A stretch of DNA of 64,000 bases from Streptomyces sp. NRRL F-2664. Lineage in GTDB: Bacteria > Actinomycetota > Actinomycetes > Streptomycetales > Streptomycetaceae. Numbering within the stretch: position 1 is the stretch's first letter; the number at the start of each line of letters is the position of its first letter. The position numbers were made by a program, and so were the translations under genes. Of this stretch, positions 23,507 through 31,024 are shown piece after piece. Under the pieces are notes generated by a model. It was not told the origin of the DNA. It searched no databases and saw nothing but the letters and a program-made list of their open reading frames with translations. The stretch lies in the NCBI RefSeq assembly GCF_000719345.1, contig NZ_JOFX01000002.1, forward strand, positions 124,001-188,000. The letters are read 5' to 3'.

Positions 23507-24061
23507 TCAGAACTCGCCGAACAGCAGGTTCCCCGGGGCGTCCTCGTCGGTGCCGGTGTAGTACTCGCGTACCGCGCCGAGGAGTTCGTCCACGGTCAGC
23601 GTGCCGTCCCCGTCCGCGTCGATCCGCCGGAACAGGGCCTCGGTGTGGGCGGGGCTCAGGTTCGTGTCGAAGGCCTCCTGCGCCCGGTGGAACTCCTCCG
23701 GGCTGATGCGGCCGTCGCCGTCGGTGTCCACGATCGTCAGGATCGCCCGCATCATCGGGCGGAACGAACGGTCGTAGGCGGGCCCGCCCTGGGCGTACAG
23801 CCGCGTCATGCCCTGCTTGTACTCCTCCGGCGTGACCTTGCCGTCCCGGTCCGCGTCCAGCTCGGTGAAGAGGTCCTGCCAGAAGTCGGCCAGCCCGCCC
23901 ATCACCAGCGTGGCCTTCGGCGAGTCCGCGGGCTCCTTGAGGGCGGTCAGCAGCCGGGAGCCGAGCGCGATGATGTCGTCCGCGTCGATCACCCCGCTCC
24001 GGTCGGCGTCCAGGTGCGTGAAGGCGCGGGCCAGCTTGCGGTCGAGCAGGTCGTTGGTCAT
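23507..24061 (-). CDS. Four EF-hand calcium-binding protein (calerythrin-like)
   Basis: A 184-residue soluble protein with four EF-hand loops: DADRSGVIDADD near residue 19, DADRDGKVTPEE near 68, DTDGDGRISPEE near 113 and DADGDGTLTVDE near 147. All keep acidic residues at loop positions 1, 3 and 12, and the three later loops carry Asp/Gly at 5 and 6 as expected for calcium binding. There is no signal peptide, so it is a cytoplasmic calcium sensor or buffer as in Saccharopolyspora calerythrin. Start ATG 24061 with AAAGG upstream. It is convergent with the ABC exporter gene, 40 bp apart. Confidence 0.92.
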   Translation of the reverse strand: MTNDLLDRKLARAFTHLDADRSGVIDADDIIALGSRLLTALKEPADSPKATLVMGGLADFWQDLFTELDADRDGKVTPEEYKQGMTRLYAQGGPAYDRSFRPMMRAILTIVDTDGDGRISPEEFHRAQEAFDTNLSPAHTEALFRRIDADGDGTLTVDELLGAVREYYTGTDEDAPGNLLFGEF

Positions 24062-24310
24062 GCGGGTGCCTTTCACGGCTGCGTCCGCACCGGCGCGGAC
24101 AGGGTGAGCGGGCTTGCGCCACCCAGCGTAGGCCTCCCGGCGGAGCCCGAACTTCCGCTGTGCTCCCGGGGAGTTGCGGATGCACCCGTACGAGGGAGGC
24201 CGTCGTCGGCGGGGCGGCCAGGTCCTCGGCCGGGCGCAACCTTCCGGAGCCTCCGGGCGTCGTACGTCCGTGCGTACTTCGTCCGTGCGCACGAGCGATC
24301 GGGGGACCGG

Positions 24311-24712
24311 ATGAGGCAGGGGTGGAGTGGGCGCAGTCGCCGCGCCGCGTCGCTGGGAGCGCTCACAGCGGCCCTGTGGCTCTGCGTCGGCGGTCTGTTC
24401 GCCGGGCCGCCCGTCCAGGCCGCGGGCGGCGGCTGTACCGGACGGCTGGCGCGGACCGTGCCCTTCGACGCGGGTGAACTGCGTATCTACAAGAGCCGCA
24501 ACCAGGCCTGCGCGGTGACCGTGGCCCGGACCCCCGGCGGGCGGCGCGGGATGGCGGTGAGCATCCAGCCGCGCGGCGGTGCGCCGGTGCGCGATGTCGG
24601 GCGGTTCACCCGATATGCCGGGCCTGTCACGGTCGGGGCGATCAGCCGCTGTGTGTATGTAAAAGGGGGCGTGGGAACCGCCTCGATCGACTCCGGCTGG
24701 ATCCTGTGCTGA
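24311..24712 (+). CDS. Small secreted protein of unknown function
   Basis: The 133-residue precursor has a basic N-terminus (RSRR), a hydrophobic core (about residues 14-32) and a probable signal peptidase site near PVQA-AGGG. The mature part of about 95 residues has four Cys (CTGR, QACAV, SRCVYV, final ILC), enough for two disulfides, and a C-terminal Cys. It looks like a short beta-rich secreted protein. The ATG at 24311 is preceded by GGGGGA at short spacing. I do not recognise the family. Confidence 0.65.
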   Translation: MRQGWSGRSRRAASLGALTAALWLCVGGLFAGPPVQAAGGGCTGRLARTVPFDAGELRIYKSRNQACAVTVARTPGGRRGMAVSIQPRGGAPVRDVGRFTRYAGPVTVGAISRCVYVKGGVGTASIDSGWILC

Positions 24713-24796
24713 GGGTCGGTCCCAACTGGGTCTGTTCAGCGGCGTGTTCGCCCGGCTAGGTTCACGGCGACCGAAGTGAACCCAAGGGGAGGGCGA

Positions 24797-26230
24797 ATGC
24801 GCAAGACGCTCGGATGGCTGCTGTCGCTCGTGGTGCTGATCGGCACCATGGGCGCGGCCGGCTCCACGGCACAAGCGGCGACCGCCGCGGAGCCGGCGGC
24901 CGCCGCGGACATCAAGGACCAGATCCTCGGCATTCCCGGCATGAGCCTGATCGAGGAGAAGCCGTACCCCGGCTACCGATTCTTCGTGCTGAACTACGAG
25001 CAGCCCGTCGACCACCGGCAGCCGTGGAAGGGCACCTTCAAACAGCGCCTGACCCTGCTGCACAAAGACGTCTCACGGCCGTCGGTGTTCTTCACCTCCG
25101 GCTACAACGTCAACACCAACCCGCGCCGCAGTGAGCCGACGACCATCATCGACGGCAACCAGGTGTCCATGGAGTATCGATTCTTCACACCCTCCCGGCC
25201 CGACGCGGCCAACTGGGCCAACCTGGACATATGGCAGGCCGCCAGCGACCAGCACCGCATCTTCACCGCGCTGAAGAAGATCTACAAGAAGAACTGGCTG
25301 GCCACCGGCGGCAGCAAGGGCGGCATGACGGCGACGTACTACGAGCGCTTCTACCCGCGTGACATGGACGGTGTCGTCGCGTACGTCGCGCCCAACGACG
25401 TCGTCAACAAGGAGGATTCGGCCTACGACCGGTTCTTCGCCAAGGTCGGCACCAAGGAGTGCCGCGACAGGCTGAACGCCGTGCAGCGCGAGGCGCTGGT
25501 CCGCCGGGAGCCCCTGGAGGCCAAGTACGCGGCCGCCGCCGCCGAGAACGGCTGGACCTTCACCACCGTCGGCAACCTCGACAAGGCCTACGAGGCCGTC
25601 GTCCTCGACTACGTGTGGGCGTTCTGGCAGTACAGCCTGCTGGCCGACTGCGCCTCCGTCCCGGCCGCGGCCACCGCCACCGACCAGGAGATCTGGGACT
25701 CGATCGACGCGATCTCCGGCTTCTCCGCGTACAGCGACCAGGGCCTTGAGACGTACACGCCGTACTACTACCAGGCGGGCACCCAGCTCGGCTCCCCGGA
25801 CATCAAGCAGCCGCACCTGGGTAACCTCAGCCGCTACGGCTACCAGCCGCCGCGCAACTTCGTGCCCCGCGACATCCCCATGACCTTCCAGCCGGGCGCC
25901 ATGGCCGACATCGACGCATGGGTGCGCGACCACGCCCACCAGATGCTGTTCGTGTACGGGCAGAACGACCCGTGGGGCGCCGAGCCGTTCCGCATCGGCT
26001 ACGGGGCCCGCGACAGCCACGTGATGATCGCCCCGGGCGCCAACCACGGGGCGAACGTCGCCAAGCTCATGGACGGCGAGAAGGCCCTGGCGACCGCCAA
26101 GATCCTCCAGTGGGCCGGGGTGGCTCCGGCCGCCGCGCTCGCCGACGCCGGCCGGGCGGCCCCGCTGGCCGCGCCGGACGCCGAGCTCGACCGGCGCGAC
26201 CTGGAGCGCGAGCCGCAGCTGCGTCCGTAA
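24797..26230 (+). CDS. Secreted S37-family tripeptidyl/prolyl aminopeptidase
   Basis: The 477-residue secreted serine peptidase is of the Streptomyces PS-10 type (peptidase family S37). A 34-residue Sec signal ends near STAQA-ATA. The alpha/beta-hydrolase catalytic Ser lies in ATGGSKGGMTATYY near residue 178; VYGQNDPWGAEP carries the probable acid and APGANHGANV the His. Start ATG 24797 with AAGGGGAGG upstream. Secreted S37 enzymes trim peptides from the N-terminus during growth on protein. The C-terminal extension (PDAELDRRDLEREP) is charged and variable. Followed by a strong bidirectional terminator. Confidence 0.88.
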   Translation: MRKTLGWLLSLVVLIGTMGAAGSTAQAATAAEPAAAADIKDQILGIPGMSLIEEKPYPGYRFFVLNYEQPVDHRQPWKGTFKQRLTLLHKDVSRPSVFFTSGYNVNTNPRRSEPTTIIDGNQVSMEYRFFTPSRPDAANWANLDIWQAASDQHRIFTALKKIYKKNWLATGGSKGGMTATYYERFYPRDMDGVVAYVAPNDVVNKEDSAYDRFFAKVGTKECRDRLNAVQREALVRREPLEAKYAAAAAENGWTFTTVGNLDKAYEAVVLDYVWAFWQYSLLADCASVPAAATATDQEIWDSIDAISGFSAYSDQGLETYTPYYYQAGTQLGSPDIKQPHLGNLSRYGYQPPRNFVPRDIPMTFQPGAMADIDAWVRDHAHQMLFVYGQNDPWGAEPFRIGYGARDSHVMIAPGANHGANVAKLMDGEKALATAKILQWAGVAPAAALADAGRAAPLAAPDAELDRRDLEREPQLRP

Positions 26231-26247
26231 GGGGCCAGTGCGCCTGC

Positions 26248-26294
26248 GACGACGAGGGCGTGTCCGCACCGGTGCGGACACGCCCTCCGTCGTC
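26248..26294. terminator. Bidirectional terminator between convergent S37 peptidase and GH3 genes
   Basis: A 23-bp arm GACGACGAGGGCGTGTCC... pairs with the opposite arm ending GTCGTC across a single bulge, with the tip CACCGGTG essentially loopless. It lies 17 bp after one stop and 18 bp before the other. Confidence 0.85.
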
Positions 26295-26311
26295 TGCGCG
26301 GCCGGCCGGGC

Positions 26312-28135
26312 TCAGGTGTCGAGGGAGAGCCCGTGGCCCAGCGGGTAGCGGCCCGGCACCGGCACGGGCAGCCGGCCCGCCGGCCGGGCCGCCCCGGTCA
26401 GGACCCGGGCCGCCGCCCGCATCTCCGCGTCCCCCCACGAGTACGTCGCGACCTCCGCCGCGCAGGCCGGCAGCCGGGCCGGGTCGTAGGGGTTGCGCAG
26501 CGCGACCAGGATCACCGGCACGCCGGTGGCGACCAGGTCGGCCACCAGGGTGCGCTGCGGATCGTCCCCTTCGGGGACGTTGTAGGTGCACACCAGTACC
26601 GCGGCGTGGTCCGCCGCCGCGGCCACGGCGCGCACCGGCGCCACGGCCGTCGCCCGGCAGCCCAGCGCGGTCAGCTCCCGGGCCAGGACGACGGTGGGCG
26701 GGCCGGTGGTGCCGCTGGGGGAGGCCGGGTCCGCCCCGGTGACCAGCAGCTGCGGCGCGGCCCCGGCGTCGATCGGCACCACGGCGCCGGGATTCGCCAG
26801 CAGCGTCGTGGTGGGCGCCGCGATCCGGTCGGCGGCGTCGAGGTGCTCGCGGACGCCGACAACCGCGTCCACCGCCGCGGACGAGGGGGACGCCTCGTCG
26901 AACAGGCCCCGGCGGGACTTGAGTTCCAGGATCCGCAGCACCGACTCGTCGATCCGGGCCTGCGTCAACTCGCCCGACTCCACGGCCGCCAGCACGCTGC
27001 GGTGGGCGACCGGCAGGTCCGGCGGGTTCAGCAGCTGGTCACAGCCTGCCAGCAGGGCCAGTACGGGCACGCGTTCGGGACCGTACTTCTGGCGTACCCC
27101 GGCCATGTCCAGGGCGTCGGTGACCACCACGCCCCGGAAGCCCAGGCGTTCGCGCAGGATGCCGGTGACGATCGGCCGGGAGAGGGTCGCCGGGTCCCCC
27201 GAGGGATCCAGCGCGGGGAAGACGATGTGCGCCGTCATGATCGCGTCCACGCCGGCCTCCACCGCGGCCCGGAAGGGCGGCTCGTCCAGCGCCTCCCACT
27301 CGGCACGGGTGTGCCGCATGACCGGCAGGCCCACGTGGCTGTCGGTCTCGGTGTCCCCGTGGCCGGGGAAGTGCTTGGCGGTGGCGGCGATCCCGGCCCC
27401 CTGGTAACCGCGCACCTGGGCGGCGACGAGCTCCGCCACGGCGTGCGGGTCGGAGCCGAAGGAGCGTACTCCGATGACCGGATTGGCCGGGTTGACGTTG
27501 ACGTCGGCGACGGGGGCGTAGTCCTGCCGGATGCCCATGGCGGCCAGCTCGGAGCCGGCGATGCGGGCCGCGCGCCGGGCGTCGGCGGCGGAACCGGAGG
27601 CGCCGAGCGCCATCGCCCCCGGAAAGAGCGTCGCGGGCCTGCCGATCCGGGCGACCGCGCCGTGCTCCTGGTCGGTGGACAGCAGCAGGGGGATCCGGGC
27701 GCCGGAGCCGAGGGCCGCCTGCTGGAGCCCGGACGAGAGCGCGGCGATCTGCTGGGGGGCACGGGTGTTGTGCGCCCAGGCGAAGTAGACGATCCCGCCG
27801 AGGTGGTAGTGGGAGACCAGCTCGGCGGCGGTGCGCACGCCGAACAGGGCCTGGTTCTGTTCGGCGTCCGCGGGGTCGGGGTCGGTCGCGGAATGCCCGT
27901 ACGCACGGGAGACGAAGAGCTGCCCGACCTTCTCGGCGAGGCTCATCCGGTCCACGACGCGCCGGAGGGCGGCCCGGTCGGGCCGGCGTCCCGCAGACCC
28001 GTCGGGGTTGCGGGCGTCGTCGGCGGCCGTGGCGGTCCGGGGGGTGCCCGAGGCGGCGGCGACCGCCCCCGCGGCCGTGGCGGTGGCCGCGGCGGCCGCG
28101 GCGAGCAGGGTCCGGCGGGAGGCGTGGTTCGGCAC
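26312..28135 (-). CDS. Secreted glycoside hydrolase family 3 beta-N-acetylhexosaminidase
   Basis: A 607-residue GH3 enzyme that likely removes N-acetylglucosamine from cell-wall or chitin fragments. The N-terminus has a twin-arginine type signal (SRRTLLAAAAAAT) and Ala/Thr-rich export region. The GH3 TIM barrel shows LLSTDQEHGAVARIG, the NagZ-type signature AATAKHFPGHGDTETDSH (His in this loop is the general acid/base in NagZ) and nucleophile Asp in VVVTDALDMAGV. A C-terminal alpha/beta domain follows, so it is longer than bare NagZ. GTG start at 28135. It is convergent with the peptidase gene, sharing the terminator. Confidence 0.88.
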   Translation of the reverse strand: MPNHASRRTLLAAAAAATATAAGAVAAASGTPRTATAADDARNPDGSAGRRPDRAALRRVVDRMSLAEKVGQLFVSRAYGHSATDPDPADAEQNQALFGVRTAAELVSHYHLGGIVYFAWAHNTRAPQQIAALSSGLQQAALGSGARIPLLLSTDQEHGAVARIGRPATLFPGAMALGASGSAADARRAARIAGSELAAMGIRQDYAPVADVNVNPANPVIGVRSFGSDPHAVAELVAAQVRGYQGAGIAATAKHFPGHGDTETDSHVGLPVMRHTRAEWEALDEPPFRAAVEAGVDAIMTAHIVFPALDPSGDPATLSRPIVTGILRERLGFRGVVVTDALDMAGVRQKYGPERVPVLALLAGCDQLLNPPDLPVAHRSVLAAVESGELTQARIDESVLRILELKSRRGLFDEASPSSAAVDAVVGVREHLDAADRIAAPTTTLLANPGAVVPIDAGAAPQLLVTGADPASPSGTTGPPTVVLARELTALGCRATAVAPVRAVAAAADHAAVLVCTYNVPEGDDPQRTLVADLVATGVPVILVALRNPYDPARLPACAAEVATYSWGDAEMRAAARVLTGAARPAGRLPVPVPGRYPLGHGLSLDT

Positions 28136-28210
28136 GGGCCGGACCCTACCGCTGCGGTCCGGGCGCCACCGGGCCGCGGCGCGGTCTCGGCGTGTCGGCG
28201 CGCGGCGGTT

Positions 28211-29149
28211 CTACGGCCTCCCCGGCGGGGCGGCGGGCCGGCCGACTCCGTGCCGGGGCGGCCAGTGCGCCTGGAGGGTGCGGACCGTCTCGGTGATGGC
28301 CGGGCGGCGGGCGGCGCCGGTGCGCCACAGGGCGTACAGCCTGCGGACCGGTCCCGGCTGCAGCGGTACGGCCACCGCCCCCGGCGGCAGGGTGCCGGTG
28401 CCCAGCCGGGGCACGACCGCCACCCCGAGCCCGGCCGCGACCAGGGCGACGATGGTGTGGTTCTCCTCCGCGACGTGCGCGATGTCGGGCTCGAACCCGG
28501 CGGTGCGCAGCGTCCGCATCAGCCAGTCGTGGCAGACCCGGCCGGGCGGCTGGCACACCCAGCGCTGGCCGCCGAGGTCCGAGCGGCGGACGGCCCCGCG
28601 GGTGGTGAAGGGGTGCCCGGCCGGCACCACGAGGTCGCACAGGTCGTCCCCGACGAGGGCCTGTTCCACCCCCTCCGGCGCCGGCAGCGGGGCGATGTCC
28701 CAGTCGTGGGCCACCGCCAGGTCGGTGACGCCGCGGGCCACCAGGTCCACCGACAGGTGCGGGTCGACCTCGGTGAGGCGCACGTCCAGCGCCGGGTGCC
28801 GGCCGGCCAGGTCGGCCAGCACCCCCGGCAGCAGCCCGCGCGCGGCCGACGCGAAGGCGGCCACCGTCAGCAGCCCGCTCGGCCGGCCCCGGCGCTCCTC
28901 CAGAGCGGTCTCGGCGCGCTCCACGATCGCCAGCAGCTCCTGTGCGGTGTCGGCCAGGTGCCGGGCCTCCTCGGTGAGTGCCACTCCGCGCCCGCGCCGT
29001 TCCAGCAGGGTGGTGCGGGTCTCCCGCTCCAGCTTGGCGATCTGCTGCGACACCGCCGAGGGGGTGTAGCCGAGGGCGGCCGCCGCGCCTGCGACCGAGC
29101 CGTGGACGGATACGGCGTGCAGGGCGCGCATCCGGGCGAGATCGAGCAT
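28211..29149 (-). CDS. LysR-family transcriptional regulator
   Basis: A 312-residue LysR protein: N-terminal winged helix (MRALHAVSVHGSVAGAAAALGYTPSAVSQQIAKLERE, residues 7-43), then a two-lobed effector domain with LLTVAAFASAARGLLPGVL and the LysR-typical VALVAAGLGVAVVPRLG. It is divergent from the EamA transporter gene, 88 bp apart, and a near-perfect 18-bp palindrome lies in the gap, the usual arrangement for a LysR regulator and its target exporter. The ligand is unknown. Confidence 0.88.
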   Translation of the reverse strand: MLDLARMRALHAVSVHGSVAGAAAALGYTPSAVSQQIAKLERETRTTLLERRGRGVALTEEARHLADTAQELLAIVERAETALEERRGRPSGLLTVAAFASAARGLLPGVLADLAGRHPALDVRLTEVDPHLSVDLVARGVTDLAVAHDWDIAPLPAPEGVEQALVGDDLCDLVVPAGHPFTTRGAVRRSDLGGQRWVCQPPGRVCHDWLMRTLRTAGFEPDIAHVAEENHTIVALVAAGLGVAVVPRLGTGTLPPGAVAVPLQPGPVRRLYALWRTGAARRPAITETVRTLQAHWPPRHGVGRPAAPPGRP

Positions 29150-29174
29150 GCTGCCATCCTATTCGGTAGCGGTG

Positions 29175-29192
29175 CTTCATCCATGGGTGAAG
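29175..29192. promoter_or_regulatory. Probable LysR operator between lysR and eamA genes
   Basis: CTTCATCCATGGGTGAAG is an 18-bp palindrome with one mismatched pair and contains the T-N11-A pattern of LysR sites. It lies 26 bp from the lysR start and 46 bp from the transporter start. Confidence 0.6.
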
Positions 29193-29237
29193 ACATCCGC
29201 GCTGGTGCTACATGGTCGGGCGGTCGATGCTCGGTGC

Positions 29238-30212
29238 ATGCGTCCCGTACACACCGCCCTCGCCGTGCTCGTCGCCGCCGTCTGGGGCGTCAACTTCGTC
29301 GTCATCGAGATCGGACTCGACCACTTCCCGCCCCTGTTGCTGTCGGCCCTGCGCTTCCTCGTCGCCGCCCTGCCCGCCGTGTTCTTCGTCGGGCGTCCCA
29401 AGGTCGCCTGGAAGTGGATCGCCGGAGTCGGGATCGCCCTCGGCATCGCCAAGTTCGGGCTGCTCTTCACCGGCATGGACGCGGGCATGCCGGCCGGGCT
29501 GTCCTCCCTCGTCCTGCAGATCCAGGCCGTCTTCACCGCCGTACTCGCCGCGGTCCTGCTCCGCGAGCGGCCGGGCCGGGTGCGGGTGGCGGGCATGGCC
29601 GTGGCGCTGGCCGGGATCGCCGTCGCCGCCGTGGACGGGGGCACCTCCGGGCCGGTGCTCGGCTTCACCCTGGTCGTGGCGGCCGCCGCCTGCTGGGGCG
29701 TCTCCAACGTCCTGACCCGGAAGGCCTCCCCGCCCGACGCGCTGAACTTCATGGTGTGGGTCTGCACCGTGCCGGTGCTGCCGCTGCTCGCGCTGTCGCT
29801 GCTGCTGGAGGGGCCGGACCGGGACCTGGCCGCGCTGCGCTCCCTGGACTGGTCCGCAGCGGGCGTCATCGTGTACGTCGCCTGGGTGTCGACCGTCTTC
29901 GGCTTCGGCGCCTGGGGCTATCTGCTGCGCCGCTACCCGGCCTCGTCGGTGGCGCCGTTCAGCCTGCTCGTGCCCGTGTTCGGGATGTCCTCGGCGGCCC
30001 TGGTCCTCGGCGAGGAGGTGTCCGCCCTGCGCTGGCTGGCGGCCGTACTGCTGGTGGGCGGGGTGGCCCTGACGTCGCTGGCTCCTCCGCGGGCCGCGGC
30101 CCCCGGAGCGGGCGTCACCGCGGCGAGTCGTCGGCCGGCAGGGGCAGGCGCCGGTCCTGCCCGACGAGGAACACCCCGTACGAGCGGTGCGGGCGCTCGG
30201 CGACCAGTGTGA
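29238..30212 (+). CDS. EamA-family drug/metabolite exporter
   Basis: A 324-residue inner-membrane transporter with about ten predicted helices and the duplicated EamA layout: VAAVWGVNFVVIEIGLDHFPPLLLSALRF in the first repeat and ACWGVSNVLTRKA in the second. Homologues export amino acids such as O-acetylserine/cysteine, or other metabolites. The last 40 residues are Ala/Gly/Arg-rich and low complexity, possibly a cytoplasmic tail. ATG at 29238 lacks a clear ribosome binding site. Probably controlled by the divergent LysR protein. Confidence 0.85.
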   Translation: MRPVHTALAVLVAAVWGVNFVVIEIGLDHFPPLLLSALRFLVAALPAVFFVGRPKVAWKWIAGVGIALGIAKFGLLFTGMDAGMPAGLSSLVLQIQAVFTAVLAAVLLRERPGRVRVAGMAVALAGIAVAAVDGGTSGPVLGFTLVVAAAACWGVSNVLTRKASPPDALNFMVWVCTVPVLPLLALSLLLEGPDRDLAALRSLDWSAAGVIVYVAWVSTVFGFGAWGYLLRRYPASSVAPFSLLVPVFGMSSAALVLGEEVSALRWLAAVLLVGGVALTSLAPPRAAAPGAGVTAASRRPAGAGAGPARRGTPRTSGAGARRPV

Positions 30213-30249
30213 GGCCGGCCCGCCCTGCGCCGTCCGGGTGCCCGTCGGG

Positions 30250-30759
30250 CTACTTTCCGCCGCCGCCGAGGATCCGGCCCAGCAGATCGGCGAGTCCGCC
30301 GCCCGCGCCCCCGGGACCGGCGGGGCCCGCGCCGGAGGCTCCGCCCGCAGGGGTGCCGGCGCCCGTCGGGCCGCCCGCGGTCCCGCCGGCGCCCGCACGC
30401 TTGGCGAACACGGCCAGCACCACGGGGATGAGGATCTCGACGAGCCGGCCGACCGTCGGCGCGGGAATGCCGGTCTTCTTCGCGACGGCGTTCGCGACGG
30501 GCCGGCTCAGGCCGGTCGGCACCCCTGCCGTCGTCCCGCGCGGGGGCTCGGAGACCTCGGCGAAGGCCCGGCGCACCGCGGCGCCGTCCTCGTCGTCGGC
30601 GGCGGCCCTCTGCCGCAGGTCGCCGGTCATGGCGGCGACCGTGGTGGCGACGGTGTCGCGGGCACCGGCGGTGTCCGTCCCGAGCAGCGAGGCGATCTCG
30701 GTCAGCCGGTCGTCGCCGAGCTCGCCCAGCACCTCGTCCTCGAAGGAAGACTCGTTCAT
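30250..30759 (-). CDS. DUF937 (YidB-like) family protein
   Basis: A 169-residue protein with DUF937 features: an N-terminal helical region (DDRLTEIASLLGTDTAGARDTVATTVAAMTGDL), a central VGRLVEILIPVVLAVFAKR, and a very Gly/Ala/Pro-rich tail ending in GGGLADLLGRILGGGGK, typical of the family. No signal peptide. Function unknown; E. coli YidB is a distant relative. Start ATG 30759, directly behind a 26-bp inverted repeat. Confidence 0.75.
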   Translation of the reverse strand: MNESSFEDEVLGELGDDRLTEIASLLGTDTAGARDTVATTVAAMTGDLRQRAAADDEDGAAVRRAFAEVSEPPRGTTAGVPTGLSRPVANAVAKKTGIPAPTVGRLVEILIPVVLAVFAKRAGAGGTAGGPTGAGTPAGGASGAGPAGPGGAGGGLADLLGRILGGGGK

Positions 30760-30762
30760 GCC

Positions 30763-30788
30763 CGAAACGCTACTTCCGTACCGTTTCG
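30763..30788. promoter_or_regulatory. 26-bp inverted repeat abutting the DUF937 start codon
   Basis: CGAAACG-C-TAC-TTCC-GTA-C-CGTTTCG: both outer 7-bp and inner 3-bp arms pair perfectly around a 4-nt centre. It lies 4 bp upstream of the DUF937 start, so it could be an operator or an RNA stem over the initiation region. Confidence 0.5.
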
Positions 30789-30941
30789 CCAGCACCTCGG
30801 GTAGGCGCCGGGTAACAGAAACGTAAATCCGGGGCTCCAGGTGCAACCCTTCCGGGCGGCCGCGGGTCGTATGGGGCGTCGGTACTTCCGGGGAGGGATC
30901 TGGGGGGATCGGGAAGTCCGACGAGGGAGGGGTAACCGTGA

Positions 30942-30969
30942 GGGGGTCCGGCCGCGAGGCGGGACCCCC
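30942..30969. terminator. GC-rich hairpin between DUF937 and recD2
   Basis: GGGGGTCC pairs with GGACCCCC across a 12-nt loop, about 55 bp upstream of the recD2 start. It could be an attenuator in the recD2 leader or an insulating terminator; the sequence does not decide between these. Confidence 0.35.
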
Positions 30970-31024
30970 TTCGCGCTGTCCCCGGGCCTGACGGGATGTC
31001 GGCGCCGCCCGGTAGCTTCGGGTC

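Noticed and set aside
26333..30826. A very long stop-free + strand frame (about 1500 codons) through the GH3-LysR-EamA region
   Set aside because: It is antisense to three clear genes, is Arg/Gly/Ala-rich, matches no family and arises from GC-rich codon bias.
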